NCBI RefSeq assembly: GCF_014207845.1
Contig: NZ_JACHLC010000002.1
Span: forward strand, 434,001-498,000
Direction: 5' to 3'
DNA: 64,000 bases
From: Chryseobacterium shigense
Lineage (GTDB): Bacteria; Bacteroidota; Bacteroidia; Flavobacteriales; Weeksellaceae
Part shown: positions 18,451 to 27,527 of the stretch, one piece after another
How the letters are laid out: each line of letters starts with the position of its first letter
Numbering within the stretch: position 1 is the stretch's first letter
Program-made: the position numbers and the translations under genes
The notes under the pieces: model-generated
The model's database searches: none
The model's input: the letters and a program-made list of their open reading frames with translations, nothing else
What the model was told of the DNA's origin: nothing

Positions 18451-19050
18451 ATGTCTATTCAGTCATTAGAAAAATATTTACCTCAAAATACCCATAAATA
18501 CTTAAGGATCTGGTTTGCGGATCACTTTATTCATATTAAAGTTACCCGCGGAAGAAATTCTAAACTTGGGGATTACAGAAAACTTCCTGATAATTCCCAT
18601 GAAATAACCGTCAATTCTACATTGACGCCGCCACTTTTTTTCTTTGTCCTTACCCATGAACTGGCCCATCTGATTGCTTTTGAAAGATATGGACGGAGAA
18701 TATCACCACACGGAAATGAGTGGAAGGAAACATTCAGAAATATGCTTCTTGAAAGTCTTGAAGTATATGATGAGGATCTGAGGCCCATTATTGTAAGGTT
18801 TTCGAAATCTCCGAAAGCCAATTTCATGGCCAGTCCGGACCTTGTAAGATATTTTCATACTGAGAAACAGGATGATAGTCTGAATTTTATTGAAGAGCTT
18901 CAGAAAGGAGAATTTTTTATGTACCGGAATGAAAAGTATTTGTTAGAAGGACTGATTAAAAAAAACTATCTTTGTAAGAATCTGGCTACAGGAAGAAAGT
19001 ATTCTTTCAAGCCTCTGGCTAGGGTTGAAAAATGTAGGCAAGAATGTTAA
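18451..19050 (+). CDS. SprT-like domain protein (putative zinc metallopeptidase), 199 aa
   Basis: The zinc-peptidase motif HELAH lies at residues 69-73, and a likely third ligand His87 is in SPHGNEWKE, as in SprT/Spartan-like proteins. The C-terminal ~60 residues (YFHTEKQDD ... YLCKNLATGRKYSFKPLARVEKC) form a small beta-rich domain, as in bacterial SprT. Its start follows the TolC stop by one base, and its end overlaps the next gene by 7 bp, so the three genes are probably one operon. The biochemical role of bacterial SprT is not settled. Confidence 0.85.
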   Translation: MSIQSLEKYLPQNTHKYLRIWFADHFIHIKVTRGRNSKLGDYRKLPDNSHEITVNSTLTPPLFFFVLTHELAHLIAFERYGRRISPHGNEWKETFRNMLLESLEVYDEDLRPIIVRFSKSPKANFMASPDLVRYFHTEKQDDSLNFIEELQKGEFFMYRNEKYLLEGLIKKNYLCKNLATGRKYSFKPLARVEKCRQEC

Positions 19051-20126
19051 AATCAGATAGATACTGTGTCATCATGGCGGGAGGAATCGGGAGCCGGTTC
19101 TGGCCTATGAGTACACAGAAATTTCCAAAACAGTTTCAGGATATTTTAGGAACAGGGCGTACCATGATTCAGCAGACTTATGACAGAATCAGCCGCATCA
19201 TTCCTAAAGAGCAGATATTCGTAATCACGAATAAAGAATACGTTGCGCTTTCCCATCAGCAGCTTCCGGAAGTTCCTGAAGAGAATATTGTGGGCGAGCC
19301 TCTTATGAAAAATACGGCAGCCTGTAACCTGTATATGGCGAACAAGATTGCTGAAATTAACCCGGATGCAACAATGATTGTTCTTCCGGCAGATCATTTG
19401 ATTTTAAAAGAAGATGTATTCCTGGAGAAAGTGGAACTGGCTTTTGACCTTGCTGCAAAACATGAATATCTGGTAACTTTGGGAATTACCCCTACAAGAC
19501 CTGATACAGGCTACGGATACATTCAGTTCGTAGAAAAGAAAGGTTCAGATTATTTTAAAGTAAAAACCTTTACGGAAAAACCTATTCTTGAAATTGCACA
19601 AAGCTTTTTGGAAAGTGGGGATTTCCTCTGGAATGCAGGAATATTTATCTGGAATGTAAAAAGTATTCACCATGCATTTGAAATGTACCTTCCCGAAATG
19701 ATGCAGCACTTCATGGCCTGCGAATATAATTCTGCGAAGGAAAACAGCTGCATTGAAACCATTTATCCGAAAGTCCAGAAAATTTCTATCGATAACGGAA
19801 TTCTGGAAAAAGCAAAGAATGTTTATGTAATTCCGTCAGATTTAGGCTGGAGCGATTTGGGAACATGGACTTCGGTGTATGAGAACACGGAAAAGGATAA
19901 AGATGGAAATGCCGTAAATCTGAAATATTTCCTGAACTATAATTCCAAAGGAAATATTATACGTTTAAAAAATAACAATAAAGCCGTGATCATTGACGGG
20001 CTTGAAGATTTTATTGTTGTAGACACAGATAAAGCATTGTTGATTTGCCCGAGAGAGAACAATCAGCTCATCAAAGACTATGTTCTTGATCTGAAAAGTT
20101 TTAAGAAAGGAGATAAATTCATGTAA
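19044..20126 (+). CDS. manC: Mannose-1-phosphate guanylyltransferase, 360 aa
   Basis: Makes GDP-mannose from mannose-1-phosphate and GTP, a precursor of surface polysaccharides. The N-terminal signature VIMAGGIGSRFWPMSTQKFP is at residues 9-28 and is followed by EKPILEIAQSFLESGDFLWNAGIFIW and the WSDLGTWTS segment of the family. Length (~360) is that of the single-domain enzyme, with no fused isomerase domain. It overlaps the SprT-like gene by 7 bp. The glycosyltransferases at 11.8-15.5 kb are plausible users of its product. Confidence 0.93.
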   Translation: MLKSDRYCVIMAGGIGSRFWPMSTQKFPKQFQDILGTGRTMIQQTYDRISRIIPKEQIFVITNKEYVALSHQQLPEVPEENIVGEPLMKNTAACNLYMANKIAEINPDATMIVLPADHLILKEDVFLEKVELAFDLAAKHEYLVTLGITPTRPDTGYGYIQFVEKKGSDYFKVKTFTEKPILEIAQSFLESGDFLWNAGIFIWNVKSIHHAFEMYLPEMMQHFMACEYNSAKENSCIETIYPKVQKISIDNGILEKAKNVYVIPSDLGWSDLGTWTSVYENTEKDKDGNAVNLKYFLNYNSKGNIIRLKNNNKAVIIDGLEDFIVVDTDKALLICPRENNQLIKDYVLDLKSFKKGDKFM

Positions 20127-20159
20127 AATATGGGTATATTTCTATTGATTTTTTGAATT

Positions 20160-20822
20160 ATGATAAAAACCTCAATACGATTAACAGTCCTTGTATTTCT
20201 GCTTTTGGGATTCTTCGGACATTCCCAGAACAAGAAGAATTTTTCCGGAATCCCGAATATTTTACAGCGAATTATCCCGAATGACAGGATTGATTCCTGG
20301 GTGTTGGTTTACAATACCTACGGAAAAGACCAGGAAATTAAAATCTCAGGTGGAAAAACGGATTATACACCCCAGTTTTCCGGTTTTGATTTATTCCCCG
20401 ATGAAGACAGCTTTTACTATATTGCTTATGAATCTGCCGGAAAAACGAATTACATAACGGACCTTGAAGGGTTGAAAAAATTCGTCGGGAAAATTGATAA
20501 TGCTGAAGAAGCAGCCATTGCCCTGACTGTTGACGGCTATATGGTAGATGAAGAATTTAAAGATGTTGCAGGGAACTATTATGAAGATTCTGCCAATTAT
20601 TATCTGGATATTGGGAAACTTACCTCAAAAGAATGCCCTTACCAGAAAACACATTATACTGTAACGGTAAACAAATCTTCCGGAGCTGTATCCAAAGTAA
20701 AGGAAAACGGAACTTATATTGAGCTTTACAATAAGAAATGCGCAAATAATCCAAGACTTTTAAAAATCCCGAAAAAAGAAGAACCAAAAGATGAGCCTAA
20801 AAAATCAACCAAACGGAAATAA
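20160..20822 (+). CDS. Secreted hypothetical protein, 220 aa
   Basis: A signal peptide (MIKTSIRLTVLVFLLLGFFGHSQ) precedes a ~160-residue domain with many Tyr and Asp (QFSGFDLFPDEDSFYYIAYE). The C-terminus is strongly Lys-rich (KKEEPKDEPKKSTKRK). No family recognised. The end overlaps the start of the acetyltransferase by 32 nt in another frame, implying coupling or a later start for that gene. Confidence 0.7.
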   Translation: MIKTSIRLTVLVFLLLGFFGHSQNKKNFSGIPNILQRIIPNDRIDSWVLVYNTYGKDQEIKISGGKTDYTPQFSGFDLFPDEDSFYYIAYESAGKTNYITDLEGLKKFVGKIDNAEEAAIALTVDGYMVDEEFKDVAGNYYEDSANYYLDIGKLTSKECPYQKTHYTVTVNKSSGAVSKVKENGTYIELYNKKCANNPRLLKIPKKEEPKDEPKKSTKRK

Positions 20823-21327
20823 TAACGTTTACGAAACGGAAAGACTGATCTTGAGACCAATGTCTGTGGATGACAGGGAGTTTATTTTTGAACTTTACAA
20901 CAGCCCCAGTTTTATCAAATATATCGGGGACCGTAATATTAAAACCCTTTCTGATGCTGAAAATTATATCAGAAACAGGTTCATGCCGCAATTTGAAAAA
21001 TTAGGTTTTGGAAATTACCTGATGCTTACCAAAGATAAGGGCGAGAAAATAGGAGGCGTGGGAATCTTTGAAAGAGAAGGGCTGGATGTGGTAGACATAG
21101 GATTTTCCCTGCTGGAAAGGTTTGAAGGGAAAGGTTATGCATATGAAGCCGCTCAAAAGGTTAAATCTATAGGAATGGACGAATTCGGATTGAAGAAGAT
21201 TTCTGCCATTACTTCCAAAGATAATTTTTCTTCCCAGAAGCTGATCAAAAAATTAGGGCTTGAATTCAAAAAATACGTTACAATTCCTGATGATGATGAA
21301 GAGCTAATGTATTATGAAACAGAGTAA
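20791..21327 (+). CDS. GNAT-family N-acetyltransferase (RimJ/RimL-like), 178 aa
   Basis: Opens with ETERLILRPMSVDDREFIFELYNSPSFIKYIGDR, the standard start of the acetyltransf_3 (RimJ/RimL) group, and has the acetyl-CoA-binding stretch GFSLLERFEGKGYAYEAAQ. The ATG at 20791 lies inside the upstream gene. I see no better ATG before the conserved ETERLILRP, so it is kept. Substrate unknown. Confidence 0.87.
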   Translation: MSLKNQPNGNNNVYETERLILRPMSVDDREFIFELYNSPSFIKYIGDRNIKTLSDAENYIRNRFMPQFEKLGFGNYLMLTKDKGEKIGGVGIFEREGLDVVDIGFSLLERFEGKGYAYEAAQKVKSIGMDEFGLKKISAITSKDNFSSQKLIKKLGLEFKKYVTIPDDDEELMYYETE

Positions 21328-21355
21328 TATTAAATATATTTCTGATAGTGTAAAA

Positions 21356-21391
21356 ATAAATCCGGCGGCCATTCGGCCGCCGGATTTTTAG
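21356..21391. terminator. Bidirectional terminator
   Basis: Strong GC-rich hairpin with arms TCCGGCGGCC and GGCCGCCGGA (21361-21384), followed by TTTTTA on + and by TTTATTTT-like sequence on -. It serves the acetyltransferase gene and the convergent beta-helix protein gene. Confidence 0.88.
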
Positions 21392-21400
21392 TAAAAACAA

Positions 21401-23320
21401 TTACTTTTTAAGTATTTTAAGAGCTTTTGTGGAGCCGTTTTCAAACTGGAAGGAAATAATATATAATCCGGTTTTCAAATCCCTTAAATCAAGTTCAGCA
21501 GCAGGAATAAGTGTTTTAAGGCTTCTTCCTGAAACATCATTAATTTGAATTGATTTAATTCCTTTTACATCTGATATTTTCACGACATCAGTGAAAGGAT
21601 TCGGATAAACAGACATTTTAATTTTATCTGAATTCACATCTGATACCGCAAGAGCAGTAGCTGTAAACTCGTATGCCCCCATATCAGGTACTGCGCCTCT
21701 CGCTGTTCCGCTGAAATCTACCGTTACTTCAGGTAAGGTCATGCCTTTATTATCAAGTCCGGGATTTGAGCTTGGGTTTAAGTGAAGGTCCGTAGCGCTC
21801 ACAAAAACAGGAGCTACGCTTAGTGAGTTGGCATTACCTCCAAAACCAGACTGGATATCTGCAAGTGTTGTTTTGTTGGCTCCTCCTATATAGCCTAATG
21901 CTGTTCCGGTGCTATAATAATCATTATAATTAATATTTCCGAATACCGAACTGGCTGCTGTAGAGTAAATTGCAAATCTGCTTCCACTTGTTCTGGTGTT
22001 GGCAAAAATATTATTTCTGATATCCAGGGCTCCTGCAGCAGTTATATTGGTTCCGTACACATACATGGCTGAAGAGACCCCCGTTTCAGAATTAACGGTA
22101 TTAATGTTTATGGTATTGTTATAAATTTTATATCCTGCTCCCGAGAAAGCATATATTCCCTGAACCTGAGCTGTACCACTTCCCAGAATGTCGGAAATAA
22201 CATTATTGTAGACAATACTGTTAGCAGCTGTAGAGGAAGAGCCCAAAAGAATTCCCTGCATCGGTGTTCCTGTTGTATTGTTGTTTTTAAGGCCGGATAT
22301 CTTATTGGAATATATATTTACATTGGGAGTGGCACCGCCAAGATATATTCCGTTACTGTTAATATAAGTAAGTATCCCGCTGACTTCAGTAATGGTGTTG
22401 TTGTAAACTTTAGTCAGAACATTTGTTGCTCCGGGAGAAATATAAATTGCTGACGCATAGCTGACTCCGGTGGCTGATGTGGATGTGTTTTTAACACTGA
22501 TTGTATTTCCTGAAACGGAAGCATTATTTGTTCCTGTACTAAGGCTGATTCCAACAGAAGCAACGGGTGAAGCAGAAGTTCCTGCATTTGTACGTACCAC
22601 AGCTATTGTATTGTTGGTAACATTAGAAGATCCGCCAACTCCGGAAAGCAAAATACCATTCTGAACAATATTAGTGTTCACGGTATTGCCTGTAACTAAT
22701 AAGTTATTTCCGTTTCCGGCAGTGGCTGCATCTGCAAGAATGAAAATACCGTTATATCCTGTATTGATCTCGTTATTCTGTACAGTAATATTATTAAAAT
22801 ACCCTGCAGCTGTTGTTCCGTTGGCAACTACGAAATTGGTTGAGCCATTGCTTCCATTAATAAAGATCGCGTTTTTAACTGTTACATTAGCGATTGGGGC
22901 TGAACTGGTAGCTGATCCCATAAACAATACAGACGGTGATGTGGTAGCTGTATTACTGAATGTAAGATTTCTTGTGGTTCCTCCGGCAGTAGTAGAGCCG
23001 TCAATAGTAACATTTGAGCCTAAGATACGCACTACAGGATTCGAAGCAATAGAACCGGTGATAGTAGCGGTAACTGTTGGCTTAATCACAACAGAAGAAT
23101 AGGTTGTAACGGCATTTAAAACCGCCGTAGCTGTTTCTGTAGTGTTTGCAGTAATACTCAGATTGATGCTTCCTTGGTGGGTTCCTGCGTTGATCGCATC
23201 AAATGCATCCTTTAAAGTAGTATAGGTTGCGGTTGATGTTCCGGCGCTAGCTGTCAGATTAATCTGTGCATTCGCACATAGCCCAAGAAGTACCAGGCTA
23301 GAAAATAGTATTCTTTTCAT
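21401..23320 (-). CDS. T9SS-sorted right-handed beta-helix surface protein, 639 aa
   Basis: A signal peptide (MKRILFSSLVLLGLCANAQ) is followed by about 500 residues of Asn/Thr/Gly-rich parallel beta-helix turns (repeated N-x-[IV]-x-x-N-x-[IV] as in TVQNNEINTGYNGIF). The C-terminal ~80 residues form a type A T9SS sorting domain (VYPNPFTDVVKISDV ... KTGLYIISFQFENG). It is predicted to be exported through the Por/T9SS pathway to the cell surface. Start set at 23320, 15 codons inside the longest frame, because of the signal peptide and the -7 box just upstream. Confidence 0.9.
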   Translation of the reverse strand: MKRILFSSLVLLGLCANAQINLTASAGTSTATYTTLKDAFDAINAGTHQGSINLSITANTTETATAVLNAVTTYSSVVIKPTVTATITGSIASNPVVRILGSNVTIDGSTTAGGTTRNLTFSNTATTSPSVLFMGSATSSAPIANVTVKNAIFINGSNGSTNFVVANGTTAAGYFNNITVQNNEINTGYNGIFILADAATAGNGNNLLVTGNTVNTNIVQNGILLSGVGGSSNVTNNTIAVVRTNAGTSASPVASVGISLSTGTNNASVSGNTISVKNTSTSATGVSYASAIYISPGATNVLTKVYNNTITEVSGILTYINSNGIYLGGATPNVNIYSNKISGLKNNNTTGTPMQGILLGSSSTAANSIVYNNVISDILGSGTAQVQGIYAFSGAGYKIYNNTININTVNSETGVSSAMYVYGTNITAAGALDIRNNIFANTRTSGSRFAIYSTAASSVFGNINYNDYYSTGTALGYIGGANKTTLADIQSGFGGNANSLSVAPVFVSATDLHLNPSSNPGLDNKGMTLPEVTVDFSGTARGAVPDMGAYEFTATALAVSDVNSDKIKMSVYPNPFTDVVKISDVKGIKSIQINDVSGRSLKTLIPAAELDLRDLKTGLYIISFQFENGSTKALKILKK

Positions 23321-23347
23321 ATTGATTATTATATATAATGTTTTTAC

Positions 23348-23355
23348 CAAATATA
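23348..23355 (-). promoter_or_regulatory. -7 box of the beta-helix protein promoter
   Basis: TATATTTG on the - strand, matching TAnnTTTG, 27 nt upstream of the start codon at 23320. Confidence 0.6.
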
Positions 23356-23508
23356 TAACAATCAATTAAATGTTTTGTTATTTATTTTAAAAAATACAGT
23401 TTTAGTGGTATTATTAATAAGTTTTATTACAAGAGACCAGTAATTCTGTGAACAAAGAAATAAAAGATTGCTTCTGTTTTATCAGCCTGCCCCTTTCCCT
23501 ATTTAAGA

Positions 23509-23958
23509 TTATTTCTCTAAAATCTGCTCTGCTGCTGTTTTTGATGTCACTTTCTCTATTACTCTGGTACAAACTCCGTTTTCATCAAAAATAAAGGTTG
23601 TTCTTACAATTCCCATATAAGTTTTTCCAAATGTCTTTTTCTCCTGCCAAACACCGAATTTATTAATAACATCATGGTTTTCATCAGCAATAAGATCATA
23701 GGGGAATGAAAATTTGCTGTGGAAATTCTTCTGTTTCTTTACAGTATCTCCGCTTATACCAAGTAATTGAAATCCAGCATTTTTAAGCTTTGAGTAATTG
23801 TCGCTCAGGTTACATGCCTCTACTGTACACGTGGGGGTATTGGCTTGAGGATAAAAGAAAATGATTAATTTCTTTCCGGCTAATTTCGATGAGGTTATTG
23901 TTTTTCCATCCTGATTTATTCCTTCAAATTCAGGTAATTTATCTCCAACTTTCAGCAT
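23509..23958 (-). CDS. bcp: Thioredoxin-dependent peroxiredoxin (BCP/PrxQ type), 149 aa
   Basis: Reduces hydroperoxides with electrons from thioredoxin. The peroxidatic cysteine is Cys44 in ANTPTCTVEACN, with a likely resolving Cys49 five residues on, the PrxQ arrangement. The opening MLKVGDKLPEFEGINQDGK and FGKTYMGIVRTTFIFDENG are typical. It diverges from nth, with only ~33 bp between the start codons, so the two promoters overlap. Confidence 0.95.
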   Translation of the reverse strand: MLKVGDKLPEFEGINQDGKTITSSKLAGKKLIIFFYPQANTPTCTVEACNLSDNYSKLKNAGFQLLGISGDTVKKQKNFHSKFSFPYDLIADENHDVINKFGVWQEKKTFGKTYMGIVRTTFIFDENGVCTRVIEKVTSKTAAEQILEK

Positions 23959-23991
23959 AATGAATTAATTTTGTTCAAATTTAATGGTTAC

Positions 23992-24612
23992 ATGACAAAA
24001 AAGCAAAGAGCCGGGCTTGTTCAGCAGGAATTGGACAAATTATATCCCACAACACCTATTCCGTTAGATCACACAGATCCTTATACCTTGATGGTTGCTG
24101 TAGCGCTTTCTGCACAGACCACAGATAAAAAAGTGAATCAGGTAACTCCTGATCTTTTCAAGGTGGCCGGAACCCCTCAAAGGATGGCAAGGCTGGAAGA
24201 GTTTGAAATTAAAGAACTTATCAAAGAAATAGGACTGTCCAATACAAAAGCCAAAAACCTGAAAAGAATGGCCGAACTTTTACTGGAAAGGCACAATGGT
24301 ATAGTTCCGCAGACTTATGAAGAATTGGAGGCACTTCCGGGTGTGGGGCATAAAACAGCATCTGTAGTTATGAGCCAGGCATTCGGGCTTCCTGCTTTTC
24401 CTGTCGATACGCATATTCACAGGCTGATGACACAGTGGAAGCTTACTTCAGGCAAAAACGTGGTAGAAACAGAAAGAGATGCCAAAAGTCTCTGGAAGGA
24501 AGAGGTGTGGAATAAGCTTCATCTCCAGATTATTTATTACGGCAGGGAATATTCGCCGGCCAGGGGAAAAGGGGAGAAAGATTTTATTACTAAAATGCTG
24601 TTTGACAAGTAG
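23992..24612 (+). CDS. nth: Endonuclease III, form without the iron-sulfur loop, 206 aa
   Basis: Base-excision-repair glycosylase/AP lyase. The helix-hairpin-helix LEALPGVGHKTASVV carries the catalytic Lys121, and the essential Asp139 is in FPVDTHIHRL. The protein contains no cysteine at all. The C-terminal region, where other Nth proteins carry a C-x6-C-x2-C-x5-C [4Fe-4S] loop, reads YYGREYSPARGKGEKD. Start at the ATG 23992 (MTKKQRAG); a TTG 7 codons earlier is less likely. Confidence 0.93.
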   Translation: MTKKQRAGLVQQELDKLYPTTPIPLDHTDPYTLMVAVALSAQTTDKKVNQVTPDLFKVAGTPQRMARLEEFEIKELIKEIGLSNTKAKNLKRMAELLLERHNGIVPQTYEELEALPGVGHKTASVVMSQAFGLPAFPVDTHIHRLMTQWKLTSGKNVVETERDAKSLWKEEVWNKLHLQIIYYGREYSPARGKGEKDFITKMLFDK

Positions 24613-24615
24613 AAT

Positions 24616-24978
24616 TTATTTCTTCTGTAAACTTTTTTGTATAAAATCCCGGTTTTTAATTTGTGTAGACAGCTCTCTGTAGAGCACAGAAGCCAGATCA
24701 ATGCTGATATCTGTAAACGGATCTTCATACACCATAGAAAGAGATCCGGTGTCATTTACTGAAATAATAACATGGCAGAGATCATCTTGTATAAAACTAT
24801 CTACTTCAATGTTGAATTCTTTACAAAGATTAATGAGTCCAGTATAGATATCCGCGTTCTTAATACCCTGATCAATGATATTGACAACCAGCGTGCTGTT
24901 TCCTTCGTTTCCTTGTTTTTTTAAAATCAGCTCTTCAAAGCTGGAGATATTGATTACAGGGGTAAATGCTTTTTTCAT
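24616..24978 (-). CDS. Hypothetical protein, 120 aa
   Basis: Small soluble acidic protein. It opens MKKAFTPVINISSFEELIL; the middle looks like alternating strands and helices (NSTLVVNIIDQGIKNADIY). No motif or family recognised. The DinB-like gene ends 3 bp before its start, so the two are probably translated from one mRNA. Convergent with nth (3 bp apart). Confidence 0.68.
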   Translation of the reverse strand: MKKAFTPVINISSFEELILKKQGNEGNSTLVVNIIDQGIKNADIYTGLINLCKEFNIEVDSFIQDDLCHVIISVNDTGSLSMVYEDPFTDISIDLASVLYRELSTQIKNRDFIQKSLQKK

Positions 24979-24981
24979 ATT

Positions 24982-25428
24982 TTACATATCAAGCAATCTT
25001 CTGTGATAGTTAATCTGCCCCAGATGATAATCCAGGTGTGCAACCAGATGGATCAGAAAATATCCTGTTGTCATTTTATCTTCAAAAACCACAAGTGGAT
25101 ACTCTTTTTCAAGGTCTTCGGGAGCTAATTGGCTGAGGGTATGATCAACCATTATGATAGTTGCTTCTACCTTTTCAATAAGCTCTTTTCCTGGAACGTC
25201 TTTTAATGAAAATTCCAGTTCTCTGTTTCTGATATAGCCGGTCTTTCCAAGTTCTGCACCTATAAAATGGTTAAGGTTTCCAACCAGATGCAGACAGAGG
25301 TTTCCTGCAGAATTGGAAATGTTTTTATCAATTTTCCAAAGATTTTCTTCGTTTTGATAGGCTTCTATTTCTGTTTTTAATTTATTTAAATCTCTGGTAT
25401 AGAGAGATTTCAGGCTTTCCAGGATCAT
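24982..25428 (-). CDS. DinB/DUF1572-like protein, 148 aa
   Basis: Four-helix-bundle protein of the DinB/YfiT superfamily. The likely metal-binding histidines are in NLCLHLVGNLNHFIG (about residues 47 and 53) and in LIHLVAHLDYHLGQINYHR (about 127-136). Related proteins are often metal-dependent thiol transferases or of unknown role. It starts 12 bp after the stop of the secreted protein gene upstream. Confidence 0.82.
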   Translation of the reverse strand: MILESLKSLYTRDLNKLKTEIEAYQNEENLWKIDKNISNSAGNLCLHLVGNLNHFIGAELGKTGYIRNRELEFSLKDVPGKELIEKVEATIIMVDHTLSQLAPEDLEKEYPLVVFEDKMTTGYFLIHLVAHLDYHLGQINYHRRLLDM

Positions 25429-25440
25429 ATTTTGCTTGAA

Positions 25441-26178
25441 TTAGTTATAGTTTCCATTTTTTGAATCTGTCAACTTCCAGAGATTATCAACGTACCTGTA
25501 AGTTTGTATATAATTTTTTGCAGGATTATTTTCAAAAACAAAATTAATGTGTATTTCTTTAGAATTTGAGTGCTGCACAAATGTCTGTACAGTATCCGTA
25601 TCCAGAAATATATTAGATGTTGAAATTTTTGTAATAATTAAAGGTTTTGCATTCTTCCTGTAGGGGAAATAGTAGAAAGTTCTGCCTTTGCGTGCAAGTT
25701 CTGAACCGTCATTTATTTGCCAGCTTACTTTCTGCAGCCCTTTTTTAAAGTCCTTATTTTTGAACTGATGGTAAAAACCGTCTTCTTCCGTATAAAAATT
25801 TAGGCTGGAAATAGGGATAATATTTTTTTTTGCTTTTTCACGTAAAGTCAGAATTTGATCAGCAGTCCACAGTTTTTCCTCATTAAAATGATACGCGGTA
25901 TCTTTAAATACCGGACATGGATTTTTTGGAACACCAGCAGGGCAGTATTCTGTAACATTGCTTACATATAAAACAATATTTTTTTCTGTAAACCTACTCA
26001 TATCAAGGTTTTCAAGAATCGTTTTACCCAAACCGGAATAATCTACACTTGCATTATTCCCAAAGTTTTTTTCAAAATTTTCTTGAGCTTCAGTATAGAG
26101 TTTTTCACAATCAATGTCCTGTCCAAAAATTTGAAGTGATAATAAAAGAGGTATGGAGAACAGGAATTTTCTGATCAT
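25441..26178 (-). CDS. Secreted hypothetical protein, 245 aa
   Basis: Signal peptide MIRKFLFSIPLLLSLQIFGQ, cut near DIDCEK. The mature part has four cysteines (one in DIDCEKLY, others around VTEYCPAGVPKNPCPVF) and no recognised domain. It heads a likely three-gene unit with the DinB-like protein and the 120-aa protein. Confidence 0.7.
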   Translation of the reverse strand: MIRKFLFSIPLLLSLQIFGQDIDCEKLYTEAQENFEKNFGNNASVDYSGLGKTILENLDMSRFTEKNIVLYVSNVTEYCPAGVPKNPCPVFKDTAYHFNEEKLWTADQILTLREKAKKNIIPISSLNFYTEEDGFYHQFKNKDFKKGLQKVSWQINDGSELARKGRTFYYFPYRKNAKPLIITKISTSNIFLDTDTVQTFVQHSNSKEIHINFVFENNPAKNYIQTYRYVDNLWKLTDSKNGNYN

Positions 26179-26259
26179 GAGCGGATAATTTTTTGTTAAA
26201 AATAAAAAAATTGAAGTAACCGTTCAGAAAAAAGATACCCGAATATAAAAAGGCTAAAC

Positions 26260-26286
26260 AAAAAAGCCACAAATTGCTTTGTGACT
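26260..26286 (-). terminator. Terminator of the DUF1398 gene
   Basis: Hairpin with 9-bp arms AGTCACAAA/TTTGTGGCT (one G-T pair) read on the - strand, followed by TTTTTG, just after the DUF1398 stop codon. Confidence 0.75.
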
Positions 26287-26294
26287 TCTATAGC

Positions 26295-26684
26295 TTAATG
26301 AGGAATTTCCTCTACTAAAATTTCATTTCCTGTTTTATCATAATAGGTACAGGTAAACTCATCAAGGCAGACAAACCATTTTTCAATTCCTGTTTCAGCA
26401 CAGTGCTGGCAGAAAGTCATATAATCTGTTTCTCCTTTCTGATGGCTTTTAAGATATTGAACGAATTTTTCTTTATCAGATTGATCTTCAATAGTTAAAT
26501 CCGGATATTTTGGTTGAGACTTCGTGTTGAAATCATTGTCTCCGAAATATTCAGTGTGGCTGTCCTTTACCCATGTTTCAAAAGACTTTACCCCTAATTT
26601 TTTAATTTCCTGAATATAATCTGGAAAATCTGCTCCTGATTTTACTTTGCTGTGAGCTTTTTCAATTTGTTCTACTGTAAACAT
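26295..26684 (-). CDS. DUF1398 family protein, 129 aa
   Basis: Matches the DUF1398 (YbcV-like) pattern: MFTVEQIEKAHSKVKSGADF, then a central GVKSFETWVKDSHTEYFG, and a C-terminal YMTFCQHCAETGIEKWFV with TCTYYDKTGNEILVEEIP. The start at 26684 fits the family length; an in-frame ATG 14 codons upstream adds atypical sequence. Function of the family is unknown. Confidence 0.85.
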   Translation of the reverse strand: MFTVEQIEKAHSKVKSGADFPDYIQEIKKLGVKSFETWVKDSHTEYFGDNDFNTKSQPKYPDLTIEDQSDKEKFVQYLKSHQKGETDYMTFCQHCAETGIEKWFVCLDEFTCTYYDKTGNEILVEEIPH

Positions 26685-26753
26685 TTTTTCTGGGTTTTTA
26701 TTACAGTGCAAAGATGGGATATTCAAAAATCTTTTGATTGTAAAAAATCGTTT

Positions 26754-27518
26754 TTATAAAAATCGTTTAAAATTTTCCGGCGTATCTCCTGTGTATTGCT
26801 TGAAATCTTTAATGAAATGAGCCTGATCGAAAAAGTTATTGTCAAAACAGATCTCTGCCAAGGATTTCCTGTCATTCAGATCATCTATAACAGAATTGAA
26901 CCGGATAATTGAAGCAAATTTTTTGGGAGAAGTCCCTACATATTTTCTGAAACGTTTTTCAAGCGGGCTCTGACTTATAAAAAGCTTTTCCGAGAGCTCT
27001 CTAATCCTGATGTTTCCTTTTGCATGATAAATCATAGTTAAAGCTTCCATAATGAGCTTATCCGTCTGAATATTTTTGAGCTGCGACAATAAAAAATACT
27101 CAACAATGGAAATTCTCTGGCGGTCTGTTTTTGCAAAGAATAACTTCTCTTCTGTCTCGGAAACTTTGCTTTTATCAAAAATATTTTCAAGTGAAATACT
27201 CTGATTAAAAAGCTCATTGGCGGGATTAGCAGCAAACTGTGAAAAACCTAATTCTGTAAAATATACCAGAACCGTTCCTGTATCGCGGGAGTTCCTGAAA
27301 ATCTTATAACTGTCTGTAATACCTGTAATTCCGGCAGAAGAAAGTGCTGTTTCCCCCAGATCCTGTATGGCAGATAATTTGCCCTTATATTGAAAGCCAA
27401 TTACAATTCCCGCAGATGGAAACACTTTGTACTCGGACTCAAATTCATTTTCTGAAAGTACGAAGTATTTCACATAAGGCTTAAGCCTGTCTGACGGTGT
27501 AAATGTATCGAAACGCAT
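26754..27518 (-). CDS. AraC-family transcriptional regulator, 254 aa
   Basis: The N-terminal region (FTPSDRLKPYVKYFVLSENE ... FPSAGIVIGFQYKG) is the AraC-associated domain found in many Bacteroidota regulators. The C-terminal ~100 residues form the double helix-turn-helix (IRIRELSEKLFISQSPLEKRF and LAEICFDNNFFDQAHFIKDFK, ending TPENFKRFL). The ligand is unknown. It lies just upstream of the DUF1398 gene on the same strand and may control it. Confidence 0.9.
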   Translation of the reverse strand: MRFDTFTPSDRLKPYVKYFVLSENEFESEYKVFPSAGIVIGFQYKGKLSAIQDLGETALSSAGITGITDSYKIFRNSRDTGTVLVYFTELGFSQFAANPANELFNQSISLENIFDKSKVSETEEKLFFAKTDRQRISIVEYFLLSQLKNIQTDKLIMEALTMIYHAKGNIRIRELSEKLFISQSPLEKRFRKYVGTSPKKFASIIRFNSVIDDLNDRKSLAEICFDNNFFDQAHFIKDFKQYTGDTPENFKRFL

Positions 27519-27527
27519 TGCCCGTGA

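Noticed and set aside
22674..23102. 142-aa frame on + inside the beta-helix protein
   Set aside because: Antisense shadow caused by the repeat-like composition of the beta-helix coding region.
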